Shown: piece after piece, positions 17,783 through 30,300 of the stretch | How positions within the stretch are numbered: the stretch's first letter is position 1 | Layout of the letters: each line of letters begins with the position of its first letter | Origin: Vibrio panuliri | GTDB lineage: Bacteria; Pseudomonadota; Gammaproteobacteria; Enterobacterales; Vibrionaceae | DNA: 64,000 nt | Assembly (NCBI RefSeq): GCF_009938205.1 | Contig: NZ_AP019655.1 | Location: forward strand, 992,001 to 1,056,000 | Direction: 5' to 3' | Notes under the pieces: model-generated | Told to the model about the DNA's origin: nothing | The model's input: only the letters and a program-made list of their open reading frames with translations | The model's database searches: none | Translations under genes and position numbers: made by a program

Positions 17783-18262
17783 GATTAACTCCAATTATTA
17801 AAAATATCAGCGCAAATTTAATTCATCCCTTGCGCTGAGAAGATATTAATCCAAGCTCAATCTAAGTCAAAATCATTATTTAAAGCACAAATATTGGTAT
17901 CCGCATCACTCTATCTTAAATTTGACACATAATTTTATATCGAAACCAAAGTTATTTGCGATTAATGTCAATTTGAGAAATGTTACGAATGAAACATGTA
18001 TTGCTATAAAGAAATCATTCATTGGTGGTACGCTGACATTAAAATTAATTAAAGGAGTGACTTCATATTAAAATGCAAGGATAATACTTTGTTACATCAT
18101 GATTTTTCACAAGAAAAACCAACAAATAAGAATGTGACTCGTAAATGGGATTTATTTCATTGATTCCAAAAATTACCTGCTCTATATAAATATTAAAAAG
18201 AACTAACAAAATCATGTATATAGCAAATTGATATATCTAAATTTTGGCCAGTTTTTAGAGAT
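17783..18262. promoter_or_regulatory. AT-rich intergenic region upstream of flp
   Basis: About 480 bases between the pilin gene and the terminator of the giant adhesin gene, much more AT-rich than the genes around it. It must carry the tad promoter on the minus strand. I looked for a sigma-54 -24/-12 pattern and for a good -35/-10 pair and found no clear candidate. No ORF of note. Confidence 0.5.
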
Positions 18263-18290
18263 AAAAAAAGAGCCCCAGAGGGGCTCTTTC
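18263..18290 (-). terminator. Rho-independent terminator of the adhesin gene
   Basis: Nine-base stem AAAGAGCCC / GGGCTCTTT (18267-18275 with 18281-18289) plus a C-G pair and a short loop, followed on the minus strand by a run of T. It lies 22 bases after the adhesin stop codon and separates it from the downstream tad operon. Confidence 0.88.
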
Positions 18291-18311
18291 CAAATCAGAG
18301 GAGACGGATGT

Positions 18312-21300
18312 CTACTCCTGATGAGTGAGTTTAATAAACTCATTACGAATCAAATCATCCATTAGGTTGCTGCTACCTCCATCAAGGGTGTAACCCGCTT
18401 GGTTTTCCAATACGATAGTTTGAACAGGTTCTCCCCCTTCTTCATTGAAGATTTCGATATTGATCTTATCACCCTCTTTTTCTGCGGTGATTCGCCCGAG
18501 GATACTCTCCATCGAATCTTCACTGGTAAAGATTTCCGATAGATCAATAACATCTTTATCTGCACCTACCGATTTGTCCGCATTGAAATCTGTTATTTTA
18601 TCAATATGCGGATTGCTAGAGTCAATGTCTGCAGTGGTCCAAATAAACACATCGTGTCCAGATCCACCTGTTAGTATATCGTTACCCAAGCCTCCTTGAA
18701 GCTGATCATCTCCCGCCCCGGCAATAAGCACATCATCCCCTAAGCCGCCTTGGAGAGTATCGTTACCCTCCCCCCCGAGCAGTATGTCATCACCCGAATC
18801 CCCCACAAGGCTTATTTCATCGTTGTCTAAGATGTTGATTAGGTAATCATCACCGCCGCTACCTATGATTGACTGAGTTGAGCCCGTGGTAATGTTTATG
18901 GTCACAGGGTCAGACCACGCCGGCTCAGCCGTGCCATCAGTCGACACTGCCTTGATTTCGATATTGGTATCAGAAAGTGAGATACCCGCAGGCACCTCTA
19001 TCACAATGTCAGTATCACCGCCTTGAGGTACTTCGGCCTCATAGACACCATCACTATTGAGTGTCGCGCTCACCCCGCCAACTTTTATCACTGTCCCAAA
19101 TGGTACACCATCAAACTGCACTGATAAGCTTTCACTTGCCACTGCTAGTGCAGGAATCAAGCCTAACAAAGGAATCACTGCCAACTGTGCGTCATTGGTC
19201 GCAACAAAATAACGATTGCGCTCTGCATCCAATGTTGGTTTATCGCTAACTGGGTTAACGATAATATCCACTTTGATTTCATCGCTGGTTAAGGCGTCGT
19301 TAACATCGACAACACCATCTCCATTAACATCGCCATTGTTGCCATTATCTGTCACGTTAATGCTCAACTGGGCATCTAGATGACTGTTTTCATCAGCAGA
19401 AAACAACAAACCCTTATCGCTGCTGACTTCTGTACCTGCTAACAATTGATTAATAGCTTCAATGGTTCCATCAAGAACCAGATTGCCATCAGAATCATTT
19501 GAAATGACGATGTTGTTGCTGCTGGCAAACTGTAATGACTGTGAACCAAACGCCAGCGTACCCGTCGTGTTGCCAATGGTGACCGTTATATTCGTATTAG
19601 GATTATCAAGAATATCGGCATCCGATATCTGAATACTCGTTATTGAAAGAGGCACATCCTCATTGGTTACATACGATGACTGAGCCACAACAACTGGCTT
19701 ATCATTCTCAGGCGTAATGGCTAGTTGAATCGCTGTGCCTGAAACCGTCTCAATAGCACCATTATCATTGGCGCTGACTTTAACAACAATTTGCGGATTG
19801 TCTCCACGCCACGCGTCACTATTGTAATCTGTTCCTGTCAGATCAAGTTGAATCATTTCAACTTGTTGTAGGTTGGTTTCGACAATCCAATTGCCTGTAT
19901 ACACCCCGTTGTCTAGCTCTTGATAAGCGATATAGTCTCCGCTGCTCAAGTCCAACCCTTGCGTATATTCTGGTAACACCACCGATACACCATCAGGAAT
20001 GTTTTCCACTTTTATATAGACAGTTTCAGGATTATTCTCCGTATGGTGCGCACCTGAACTGATCGAATCGGTATTATCAACCACGCGAGCATCAATCTTA
20101 ATATCGACCAGCCCAGTACCTTCACCATTGTGCTCTTGACCAGTAGCATCAGTATCAATTCGTGTATCGATCGCATCTGCTTGCGCAGCGACATTGAGCG
20201 TAATCCTTCCCTGCTGCTCACTTGGTTGTTGGTCGACTTCTTCTTGGGTAAAGACAACATAACCAATATTAGCGACACCACTGAAATTTTCTGGCGGAAT
20301 GATTTGGATGTCACTTAAATCGACGCTTTCATTAACAGCACTTACTATCTTAATGCTCCACACGCCACCGCCATTGTTGCTAACCGAGAAGTCAGGGCTG
20401 GTAGATTCCACTAAGAAGTCTTCCGGCACATCAATAAGTTTAAACGAAACAAACTCCTCTGAACCATCGGTATCATCGAGTGTAAAGTCCAATACAGATA
20501 GAGACATTGGACTATCTTCGTTGCCATTGATCACCTTGTCGCCCAGTGAGTCTAACGTCACACCATCCACAACTGAAACCACATCAACACTAAAGGTTTG
20601 CTTGAAGTTTGCTGTGGTCGAACCAACATTGTCGGTCTTATCAATAATAGTACCATCGAGGGTGACAGTAACATCACCGGAGAAATCCTTGGTGGGGGTA
20701 AACATCACCTCAGCCAGAACGCTCTCGACTGAGGTTCCCTGAGGCAGTAATGAAGCCGTGATGTCTAAAGTACCATCCTGATTAACTGTGACGCCCGCTA
20801 TATTGTTCGCATATGACACGCTACCAACACTGGAACTCACGTTTATGGTGGCAAATGATTCTACCCCTTGGGATAGTTCGGTATCTTCGTCCTTGAACGT
20901 AAACTGATTTAGGTCGAGCACTATTTGGCTATCTTCATAAGCAGTGTTAGCTTGAATAATGCCCGGTGCATCTTCACCATTTGAAAAGTCATCGTCCCCG
21001 ACAGTCTGAACGACTACGCCACTTCCTTTGGTCACACCATCGACAACAGGCGTGATATCAAACTTCACTTGCTCGGTAACAATATTCTCATCACCGCTTA
21101 CCATATCGGTGACCACAATCGAAACAGGAATGATAAAGTCACCAGCAAAATCTTTAATTAATGTAATCGCCGCATTACCCAACGCGCCTTCTTTTAAACT
21201 CCCATCCTGATTAATGTCATTCGCATCAATCGTAAAGGCGAACTTTCCGTTAACGAAGTTCCGCTCTCCGGTTCCTGACGTCACCTTTGCGATTTCAGGT

Positions 21301-24300
21301 AGATTTGATACATCAAAAACAATCGTAATTTGATCGTTTGTACCATTGTCATCTAAGTTGGCTAGCTCGCTAAACGTCAGCTTGCCGCGTAACGCACTGT
21401 CTAATTGAATTGTTTGATCTTCAAAACCAGTAATCGCAACACTGTTATCAATGCTGGCCGATGCCGCTTCACCATCAGCCACTGCGATGGGATCTGGGTC
21501 GTCAAACGTCACTTGGAAAGATTGTGTTTTTTTAACCGCCGCACTCACTTCCGCTTCATTTATTGAGTCTTCGTTATCTTCACCTTTGTCGACAACCAAA
21601 GCATGAACATTAACCGTGACCGTTTCGGAAACTCCGTTTGGTGCAAAGACGATAAATGAATCTTCATTGGTCACCGTCCATGTGCCATCACCGTTATTGA
21701 TTGCTCCTTGAACATAAAGTTGATCCAACACACTTTGACTCGCACCTGCAAACTCAATAACCACTTGAGTCACTCGTTCATCTTGATTGCTCTCGCCTGC
21801 TGAATCAGCATCCAAATCAATAAAGTTGATTGAGTAGTCAGAGTTATTCGCGTCGCCGACAAACAGGCCACTTTGCGCCTCTCTATTGATAGTGAAGCTT
21901 ACTGAGCCTTTATCATTCGTTTGACTTGCACTTATCGTATTTTCATCACCATCGATAATGTTGAGCGAGCCATCTGTTTCAACAACCGGCCGTATGTCGA
22001 CATTAAGTTTGCCGGAATAAGACTCGGTCTCGATTATTGCTGCACCATGGATATCTGTTGAGTCCACGTCCACTTCACTGACGTAGACGGTGCTGTTTAA
22101 TACAAAGTCCGCACTGGAATCGATCGGGGTAACCAACGCGGAGATCTTCACGTTACCTGCGGTTAATGCCTCCCCATCAGCGGCAACAATTGTCACCTCA
22201 TCGGTCGCGTCAAAGGTAAACTTATCATTCGATGCTATCGCCTCTATACCGTTTACCAGCACCTTATCAATCGCTTGGTGGGTTTTTATTGAAAGTTCGA
22301 TATCTTCGAGTTTTGCATTACTCTCCGCCGCGTTGCCCGAGATCACCAGTTTACTGACAAACTCATGGTCCCCACCTTCTTCGCGGTCAGTCAACTTACC
22401 CGGATACCACTTAACATTATTGCTTTGGTCTTCTAAAGGCGTATTGTTGCCATCGTCACTATCGACAACAAAACCGTTAGTGAATCCTGTTATCTCGGGA
22501 ATCACTTCAATGATGATATCTTTTTCTGTAACCAGTTCATTACCATCATTCTCTGTCACTATGATCTTCGCTTTTAAGTGAACATCTTCCGTGTTGTTCG
22601 ACTTCGGCGTGATCTTGATATCCCCTTGAGTGATATCAGCCTCATACTGAGGATGACCATTCTTCATCCCTGCATACGTTAGGCTGATTTCATTCCCATC
22701 GCTATCTTCTATCTTGTAATCAGCCAGGTTGCCCGAAGCTGCATAAAGCACAACTGAGACCGTCTCGGAGCCATCAGGTCCTGCATTGTTGTACTGCGTT
22801 TCACCACTTAAAACACCGAAATCTAGTAAAATGCTCCCATTCTCATCAATTGGTGTAGCAGTCTTAACGCCAGTAATTGCGCCTTCGCTATCTTTAAGCA
22901 CCTGCCACGTTGCGTTACTGTCCGCCTCCATCATTGGTGCATCCGCGATGCCTTTAATATCGACATTAATCGTTTTCTCACCCATCGACTGACTAACTTG
23001 CTCGTGGGTATTGTTAGCATAACTAGCGCTATCGACGACTTTGACTTCAACATCAAACACAAAATCAACGTTACTGTCTTTTGGCGGGACAATACCTGCA
23101 ACGCCTGACTCAATCAAAGCGTAATCAATAATAAGATCGACATCGTCTTCAACTGAGTCCCCGACTGGATCGACTAAATTCAGTTTCAATGCACTGGGTA
23201 TATTGGCATCATCAAGAGAAAACGCGACTCCCCCCATAATGATCGCCCTATCCCCTTCGTGATTAATATGGGTTACCACTGTGCCGTCAGGTAAGTCTTT
23301 TAAATAGACATAACGAGATTCAGAGCCATCACTATCTTCCAGCTCATTGACTAATACATGATTCTTTAGCTTAAATTCACTATCTTCATTCACCCGCACA
23401 CGTTCAACTTGGAATGAAATAGGGTCAACCACAGGCGTCACATCAACAGTGATGGTTTTGTCGGTAGAGTTGGTACTAGAGGTAAACGGTTCGTGTGAAA
23501 TCGCTTTAACATCAACCAGCACAGACCCGCTGAAGTCACCTTTGGCTGCGAGATAAACATTGTCAATTTGGTCACTGGTTAAATGATAAATACCATTATC
23601 ATCGGCAACGAGCAGCGTACCGTTGGCTTGGGCTAATTGGTGTGAATCACCAGTGTTTGCGCTGTTGAACTTGAGCTCATAAACGATGCTTTCCGCACTC
23701 GCGTCGGTTTGGTCTACCGTTTCAAACTCAAAATTAAGCTTAATCAACGAGTCTTCTTGACCTTCTTCTAATAAGCTAAATTTACTTGTTATTGTCGGTT
23801 TGTCAGCCACACCATCAACCACAATGCCAATTTTACCAGTGTGCGTCTCAACAGGATGACCGGCTCGCTCAACTTTAACCGTCGCATTGACCTCAAAGCC
23901 TTGAGAATCGGTCGAGAAGTGCGGATCGGGTCGGTAAAGAATATTGTCAATAGAAAGCACATCACTTCCTGACACCTGAAGCTTATCTGCTGCTAGCAGA
24001 CCCGTTACTTCAGTCAGCGCACCGCCATTGAGTGGATCTCGATACCAGAAACTGCCCCCTTGAGGATCTCCGAGGTTAAGGGACTGAATCTGCTCTCCGT
24101 CGGCATCGTGCAGATCCACCTCTAGCGATACCGCTATATCCGTATCTTCATCACCAGAAATATCTGCGATATTCAGTTCTGAAACCTTATCTTTAATCGT
24201 TAGTGACAAGTTAGAACTATCGCGATCACCATCATTATCAATCGCGGTCATGGTAAAGGTGGTACTTAGAGGACCATTTGCGTGATCCACGCTATCGTCG

Positions 24301-27300
24301 GCGGTAAATTTAACTCGAACATTGCTCCCTTTAGTAATGAGTGTCAGCACCCCCACCTGCGCCCACTCGCCCTGAGAGTTCTTTGCCAACACCGCCATGC
24401 CTTGGTTGGTACCAAGCGTATCGAGATCAAACTTATTGGATGGATTGTTAATATCACCGAAAGCAAACTTACCTTGGTTTGCTGCGGGCACTTCAATTTC
24501 AAGATTATCCAGACGGTCAGCTTGTTTATAGTTCACCACGGTTATACCGTTGCTAGACGTCGAATTACCTTCAACAAGATTGATCGTGACATTCTTAGCA
24601 TTTGAGAAAGAGTCAACGATCTCCACCTTGAGTTGCTGAGCTGGACTACTATCACCATCAAAATCAGCCGCAATCACTGGCATAGAGACAAACAACGAGT
24701 CATTACCAGAATCAGGGTGGTCAATACCTCTCACGAGTTTAAAATCGACTTTGCCAAAATCATCAGAGGTGTAGTCGGAGTTGATTTTCACTTCGAAAAC
24801 AGTGAGCTTCTTGTTGCCATCTTGAACAAACCCTCGATAACCACCGTTTATCTGCTCATATTGCACCGGCTGATTGCCTGCGGTTAATGGGCTAATCGGA
24901 TTGCCGTCTTTGTCTGCAACAGTGATAGCCGTTGTATCCACGGTAAACTGCTTAATATTGTCCGAACTCGGCTCAAGCTGGATCTTCGCACTACCAAATT
25001 CACTCTTGTTCGAGATACCTATCCCATACTCATTCACCACAATATTACCGATTTGATCAATACGTGGGTCAGCGCCGTCGGTCAGCGTCAAGTTAAAGCG
25101 AGTCGATGCACTATCACCATCGGTATCAGTCACCGTTGCATCAAGAGTCAAAACAATATCATTACTTAATGGATTATCTAGCGGTTGATACTGCTCAACC
25201 AGTACATCACCCGTGGCTTTATTTATCGAGATATTCAGCACTTCAATATTGCTGTCTTTGATAAATAAAGAGTAAGAAGCATCTTGGCTTTGCACCACCA
25301 ACTCTTGTCCACTGCTGGTCAAATTAACCAGTTGATAAACACTGGTTTCAGCAAGGTCGAAGATCACACTATCAACCGCGTCAGTTCCACTGTTGATTGT
25401 TAACATTTGGCTAAATGCATCATTCGCTGGGGTATTTGACGTCATGTTGACAGTTTCGGTCAAAGCAGCATCATTATTAGTGATAATAGTAGGCGTTGTA
25501 CCATCGATAATATCGATATTTATATCCGCCGTTTTATCTTGATCATCGGTAGAGCTACTGGTGACCAATACTTGCAACTGACTAACATTGCCTTCAGGTT
25601 GATCTATCGCTCTAAACTGAGTGACATCATAAGTGCCAGCGGGTTTGTAATCTGGCTCACCGAGTTGACCAATATCGATTGGATAGTAAGTCAACTCGAG
25701 TACTTTTTCTCCAGTTTCAGCGTCGCTCAGCGTAATCGTCGTATCTGTCTGCGTAACCGATATATCGTTACCATTGCTGCTCCAACCTTTGAACTGATTT
25801 GCTACCGTGCCATGTACTTCGTCATAATTTGCCAGCTTGATACTGGTTGTAGCTCCATCTGAACCTGGCTTTAACTGCGTATCACCACTAACGGTTGAAC
25901 TGGCAAAGTTACCATCACTGTCTAGCGTTTCTGTTAATTCTTGGCGACTATCTTGAATTGATGTTTCAACACCATCTTTAAGCTCAACTTTAATATTGGC
26001 AATCGTCTCATCACCATCTTTATCCGTTGCGACAATCGCGAGGTCAAGTTGGTCAAGATTAGTGGTTGCATCATTGGCATTATCAATCGGCAGATATTGT
26101 GTCACTGTGTAACCGCCACTTACACCGCTATCGAGCTCAAACTTAATGACATCTTGCTGCTGACCACCATTTTCTAAATAGACTCTTATCGTCCCATCAG
26201 AAACCGAGTGTTTCGTCTGCTGACCTTGGGAGGTAATATCATCTAACAGTGTATCTAGCGCGGCATTGTCCAACCATTTAACGCTGTCAATACCATCCAC
26301 TCCAGCAACAAAACTGACGCTATCGTGTTGACTGATGGCATTACCTTCACTGCCATCAAGTGTTAGCGTCTCATTCAGCCGTACCGAGGATTGAGTATTA
26401 GAAACAGTGATATCTTGACCGTCTTTGACACTTAACTTTATTACTTGTGCGGTTGGGTCACCATCTCGGTCGGTTGCCACCAAAGGCAGTAAAATTTCTG
26501 CGGAATCAGTCGGCAACTCTGCTTGGTCAAAAGGTTTATATTGGGTAATGCTGTAATCACCATTTGGTTTGCCTTGAGCATCTTTGCCTAAGGTCGCTTG
26601 CAGAATATACTGAGCCACATCAAGAGGTTGTGTTTCACTGCTGGAAACAACCACACTATCACCACCGTTAAGTATGTGCACGTAGGTTGCGGAACCATCA
26701 ACCGTAATATTGTTCAGCACAGAACTCGCGTCGTTATCTGCGACAAACAATAGACTGGCTAAAGGGTCACTCCCGCGGGTTAAGCCAACGTTAAGGGTTT
26801 CTCCGTCACTATCAGTAGTAATGGTTTTGATAGCGTTTACTTCTATCCATGACACATCAAGCGCGCCGTTAAACCCAATATCAGCCCCATCTTTGATTTT
26901 GATGCTCACCTCAGCCGAATCAACATCGTTATCACCATCTTTAGTAAAGACTTCAAGCTTGGCAGTTAACACATCATTAGTTGTGGTAAGAGAGCTGTGC
27001 TGAATATCCGAATTGGGTTTGAAGGCAATATCCCCGTCTCTAGTGATATACACTGTGCCGATACCATTGGCACTTAGTGTGTCATCAAGAGCAATGGCAT
27101 AAACACCTAAGTTATTCGGCGTATAGTCATCAAGTTGATAAGTTTTATTCTCATAGACAAAGTGCGTCACTTGGTCGCCATCTTTACTCACATCACTGAA
27201 AATATTTTGTGTTGCAGTCGTCGTACCTTGAGTACCTAACGTCGGCTCTGTGACATCATCAAACACAAGTGTCGGTTTTAAAGTAGACACATCATCAATG

Positions 27301-30300
27301 AGGTTCACCGTCACATAAGGTTGATTTACGCCGTTTTGGCTCGTATCGCCATCAAAGTCGGATGCCACAACAGGTAATTGCAGCTTAAGCGAGTCTGTCC
27401 CTGCATTTGGGTGGTCGACATTTTTAAGCAAGGTAAACTCAACCTGACCAAAATCATTATCGGTGTAGTCTGAGTTAACAGTCACTTCCAATACGGTCTC
27501 TTTACTGGCTCCACTGCCAATGTAACCAATTAAGCCGTCATCTGTTTGCTCAAACTGTACTGTTTGGTTATCGGCAGTCAATGTAACCGGTGCATCATTT
27601 TGGTCAGTGACTATAATACCCGTCGCTTTTAACTCGATACTTTCAATGTTGTCAGAGCTGGCAGAAAATTCGATTAAGGTAGAGTTTGATTCAGACCCAT
27701 CCCCCACCTCATCAATCCCTTTCTCGAATACATCAAGTGTCGTGATAGGCTTAATGTGCGGACCTTGTCCATCCACCAACGTGACATTAAAGCGATTGCT
27801 CGCAGAATCACCGTCGGTATCCGTCACTGTCGCTTTAACTTTCAAATCAATGCGATCATTAACAGGGTTATCCAATGGTTGATATTGACTGATGGTCACA
27901 TCACCAGTTTGTGGCTCCAGACTAATGTTAAGTACTTCAGTTTCACTGCCTTTGATAAACAACGAATATGAACCATCTTCACTTCTCACTTCTAGTTCAC
28001 GCCCCTCGCTGGTGAGATCTGCAAGTTCAAACGGGCTGTTATTGGCTAACTCAAAGTAAACCGATTTGACAGCATCAGTACCGCTGGAAATATCGAGCAA
28101 TTGCGCGAAGGTTCGTGTGGCAGGTGTCAGTTCAGACATGTCCGATGTTTCATCTAATTTCGCACTGTCATTGACATCAATCGATGGTGTGACGCCATCT
28201 TTTATATTAACTTTGATTTGCTTGGTGATCGGTGCATCATCAGTGGATGTTGCGATTACATTCACTTTAAGCGTGGAGAGATTATTGGTTAACTGATCAA
28301 TTGCGGCATATTGAACAACATCGTAGGTACCCGCCGCTTTGCCTCCCACATCCTCAGGGTAATAAATAAGCTCTAGTACTTTAGCATCATTGCTGTCTAA
28401 CAGTGTGATAGTGTTATCTGAAACCACTAACTGAGTGTTTTGACCATTGCTCTGCCATGTCGCGACGTCCAACGGATTAGCAAGTTCAATCCTTGATTCT
28501 GCGCCATCGGGGCCCGGATTTAGATGCACGTCCCCACTCACCGACTTAGTGGCAAACTCACCGCTGTCGTCGACCGATTCTTTTAACGTCACCGTGTCGT
28601 TTTTCAGCTTAGTATCAACACCGTCTTTGATATTGACCGTGAGTGTTTTAGTTATCTGGGCGTCATCGGTCGATGAGGCTGTTACAGCGAAAACCAAACT
28701 GCTGGTGCTGCCAACCTGATCAATCGGCAATAGTTGCTCGACCTTATAGTTGCCATCTTCGTCCAAAGAAACGTTAAGTACTTGAGTATCCGGATCATCC
28801 TTGTAAACGAGGAGGTAGCTGTTGTTGATTGGGTCTTCAACAACGACAATATCTTTCCCTTGACTCGTCCATGTAGTGTTAATTGCATCAACTTGTGTTT
28901 GGCTCAACGTCAGCACTATCGCAGACACGCCATCCACACCCGGTTTTAGCGCGACATCACCATTCACTTCAGCTTTAACAAATTGGTTCTCATTGTCGTC
29001 TTTTTCTACCAAAGTCACTGTGCGATTTTTGAGGGATGTTTCCGCTCCATCCTTGATGGTGATAGCAATAGATGCACTGGTAACTTGGTCGTCACTCGAA
29101 TGAGCATTGACACTCAGGTTTATGACACTTTTCTCACCGGCCGTTTGGTCTATCGGCAACAGTTGCTCTACCGAATAGTCTCCCGTTTCATCGTCAAAGT
29201 TAAATTCCAACACTACCGAACTGGGATCATCTTTGTACACCAAGGCAAAGTCATTCCCATTGGTTTCGGTTACGAGTTCAAGTTCTTTTCCCTGACTCGT
29301 CCACGCGGAAAGTTCATTGGCATCATCAATATCAACCTCGACCCTCTGCACACCGTCAACACCCGCTTTAATATTGACACTCCCGGTTTTGAAACCATAG
29401 GTGGTATCAGGCTCTGCGCCTTGCTGCTTTTCTGTGTATGAAATCGAACTGTTGCGTATTGATGTCTCCACTCCATCTTTTATGGTCACATCAATTGAGG
29501 TTTGCACATCATTGTCGTCACTAGAGCGGGCAGTAACGGTAAATGCCAACTTGCTTAGATTAGTGGCATCTTGGTCTATCGGGTGGTGCTGAATAACTTG
29601 ATACCCTCCTGTACTCTTATCAAAGATAAACTCCAGCACATTGGTATTGGGTGCATTTTCATACACTAGGGTGTAGTCATTGCCTGACTTAATCAAATCC
29701 AGTGGTTGACCTTGGCTCGTCCACGTCATCACTTCGGCTTCATTGTCTAATGTCACTGTCACTTCATAGACACCATCCGAACCTTCTCTCAATTTGACGC
29801 TGCCACTTTTCGCTTCACCAAACTGCGATTCTTTCTCTTTGTACGTCAGAGAACTGGTCGATAGTTTTGTGTTTGCCCCATCTCTCAAGGTGATGTCGAT
29901 ATTGGCAACGGTGGGATCGCCGTCGGTGTCCGTGGCAATAATCGACAGCTCGAACAGGTCTTTGTTCTCAGTCAGATCATTGTCGACAGGCAGATACTGC
30001 GTGACTGTGTAACCGCCACTTTTATCGCTATCGAGTTTAAAAGTCAGAACATCCAACTCCGCATCATGCTCATCGGTGGTAAAAACACGGATCAGATCTC
30101 CGGTAACATCATATGTAGTTGGTTTTCCTTGTGTCGTGATCGACGCAAGCTCTGCTTTGGCAGCATCAGAGACTAACCACTCAACCGTATCTATCTCATC
30201 TGAACCTTGGATAAATTTAACCGTTGAGTGTTTAGAAATCGCATTCTCCGGTGAACCATCAAGCGACAACGTTTCTTTCAATGAAAGATTGGAGTTAGGT

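Noticed and set aside
17783..18262. Sigma-54 promoter for the tad locus
   Set aside because: I searched the minus strand for the GG-N10-GC pattern with proper context, without a convincing match.
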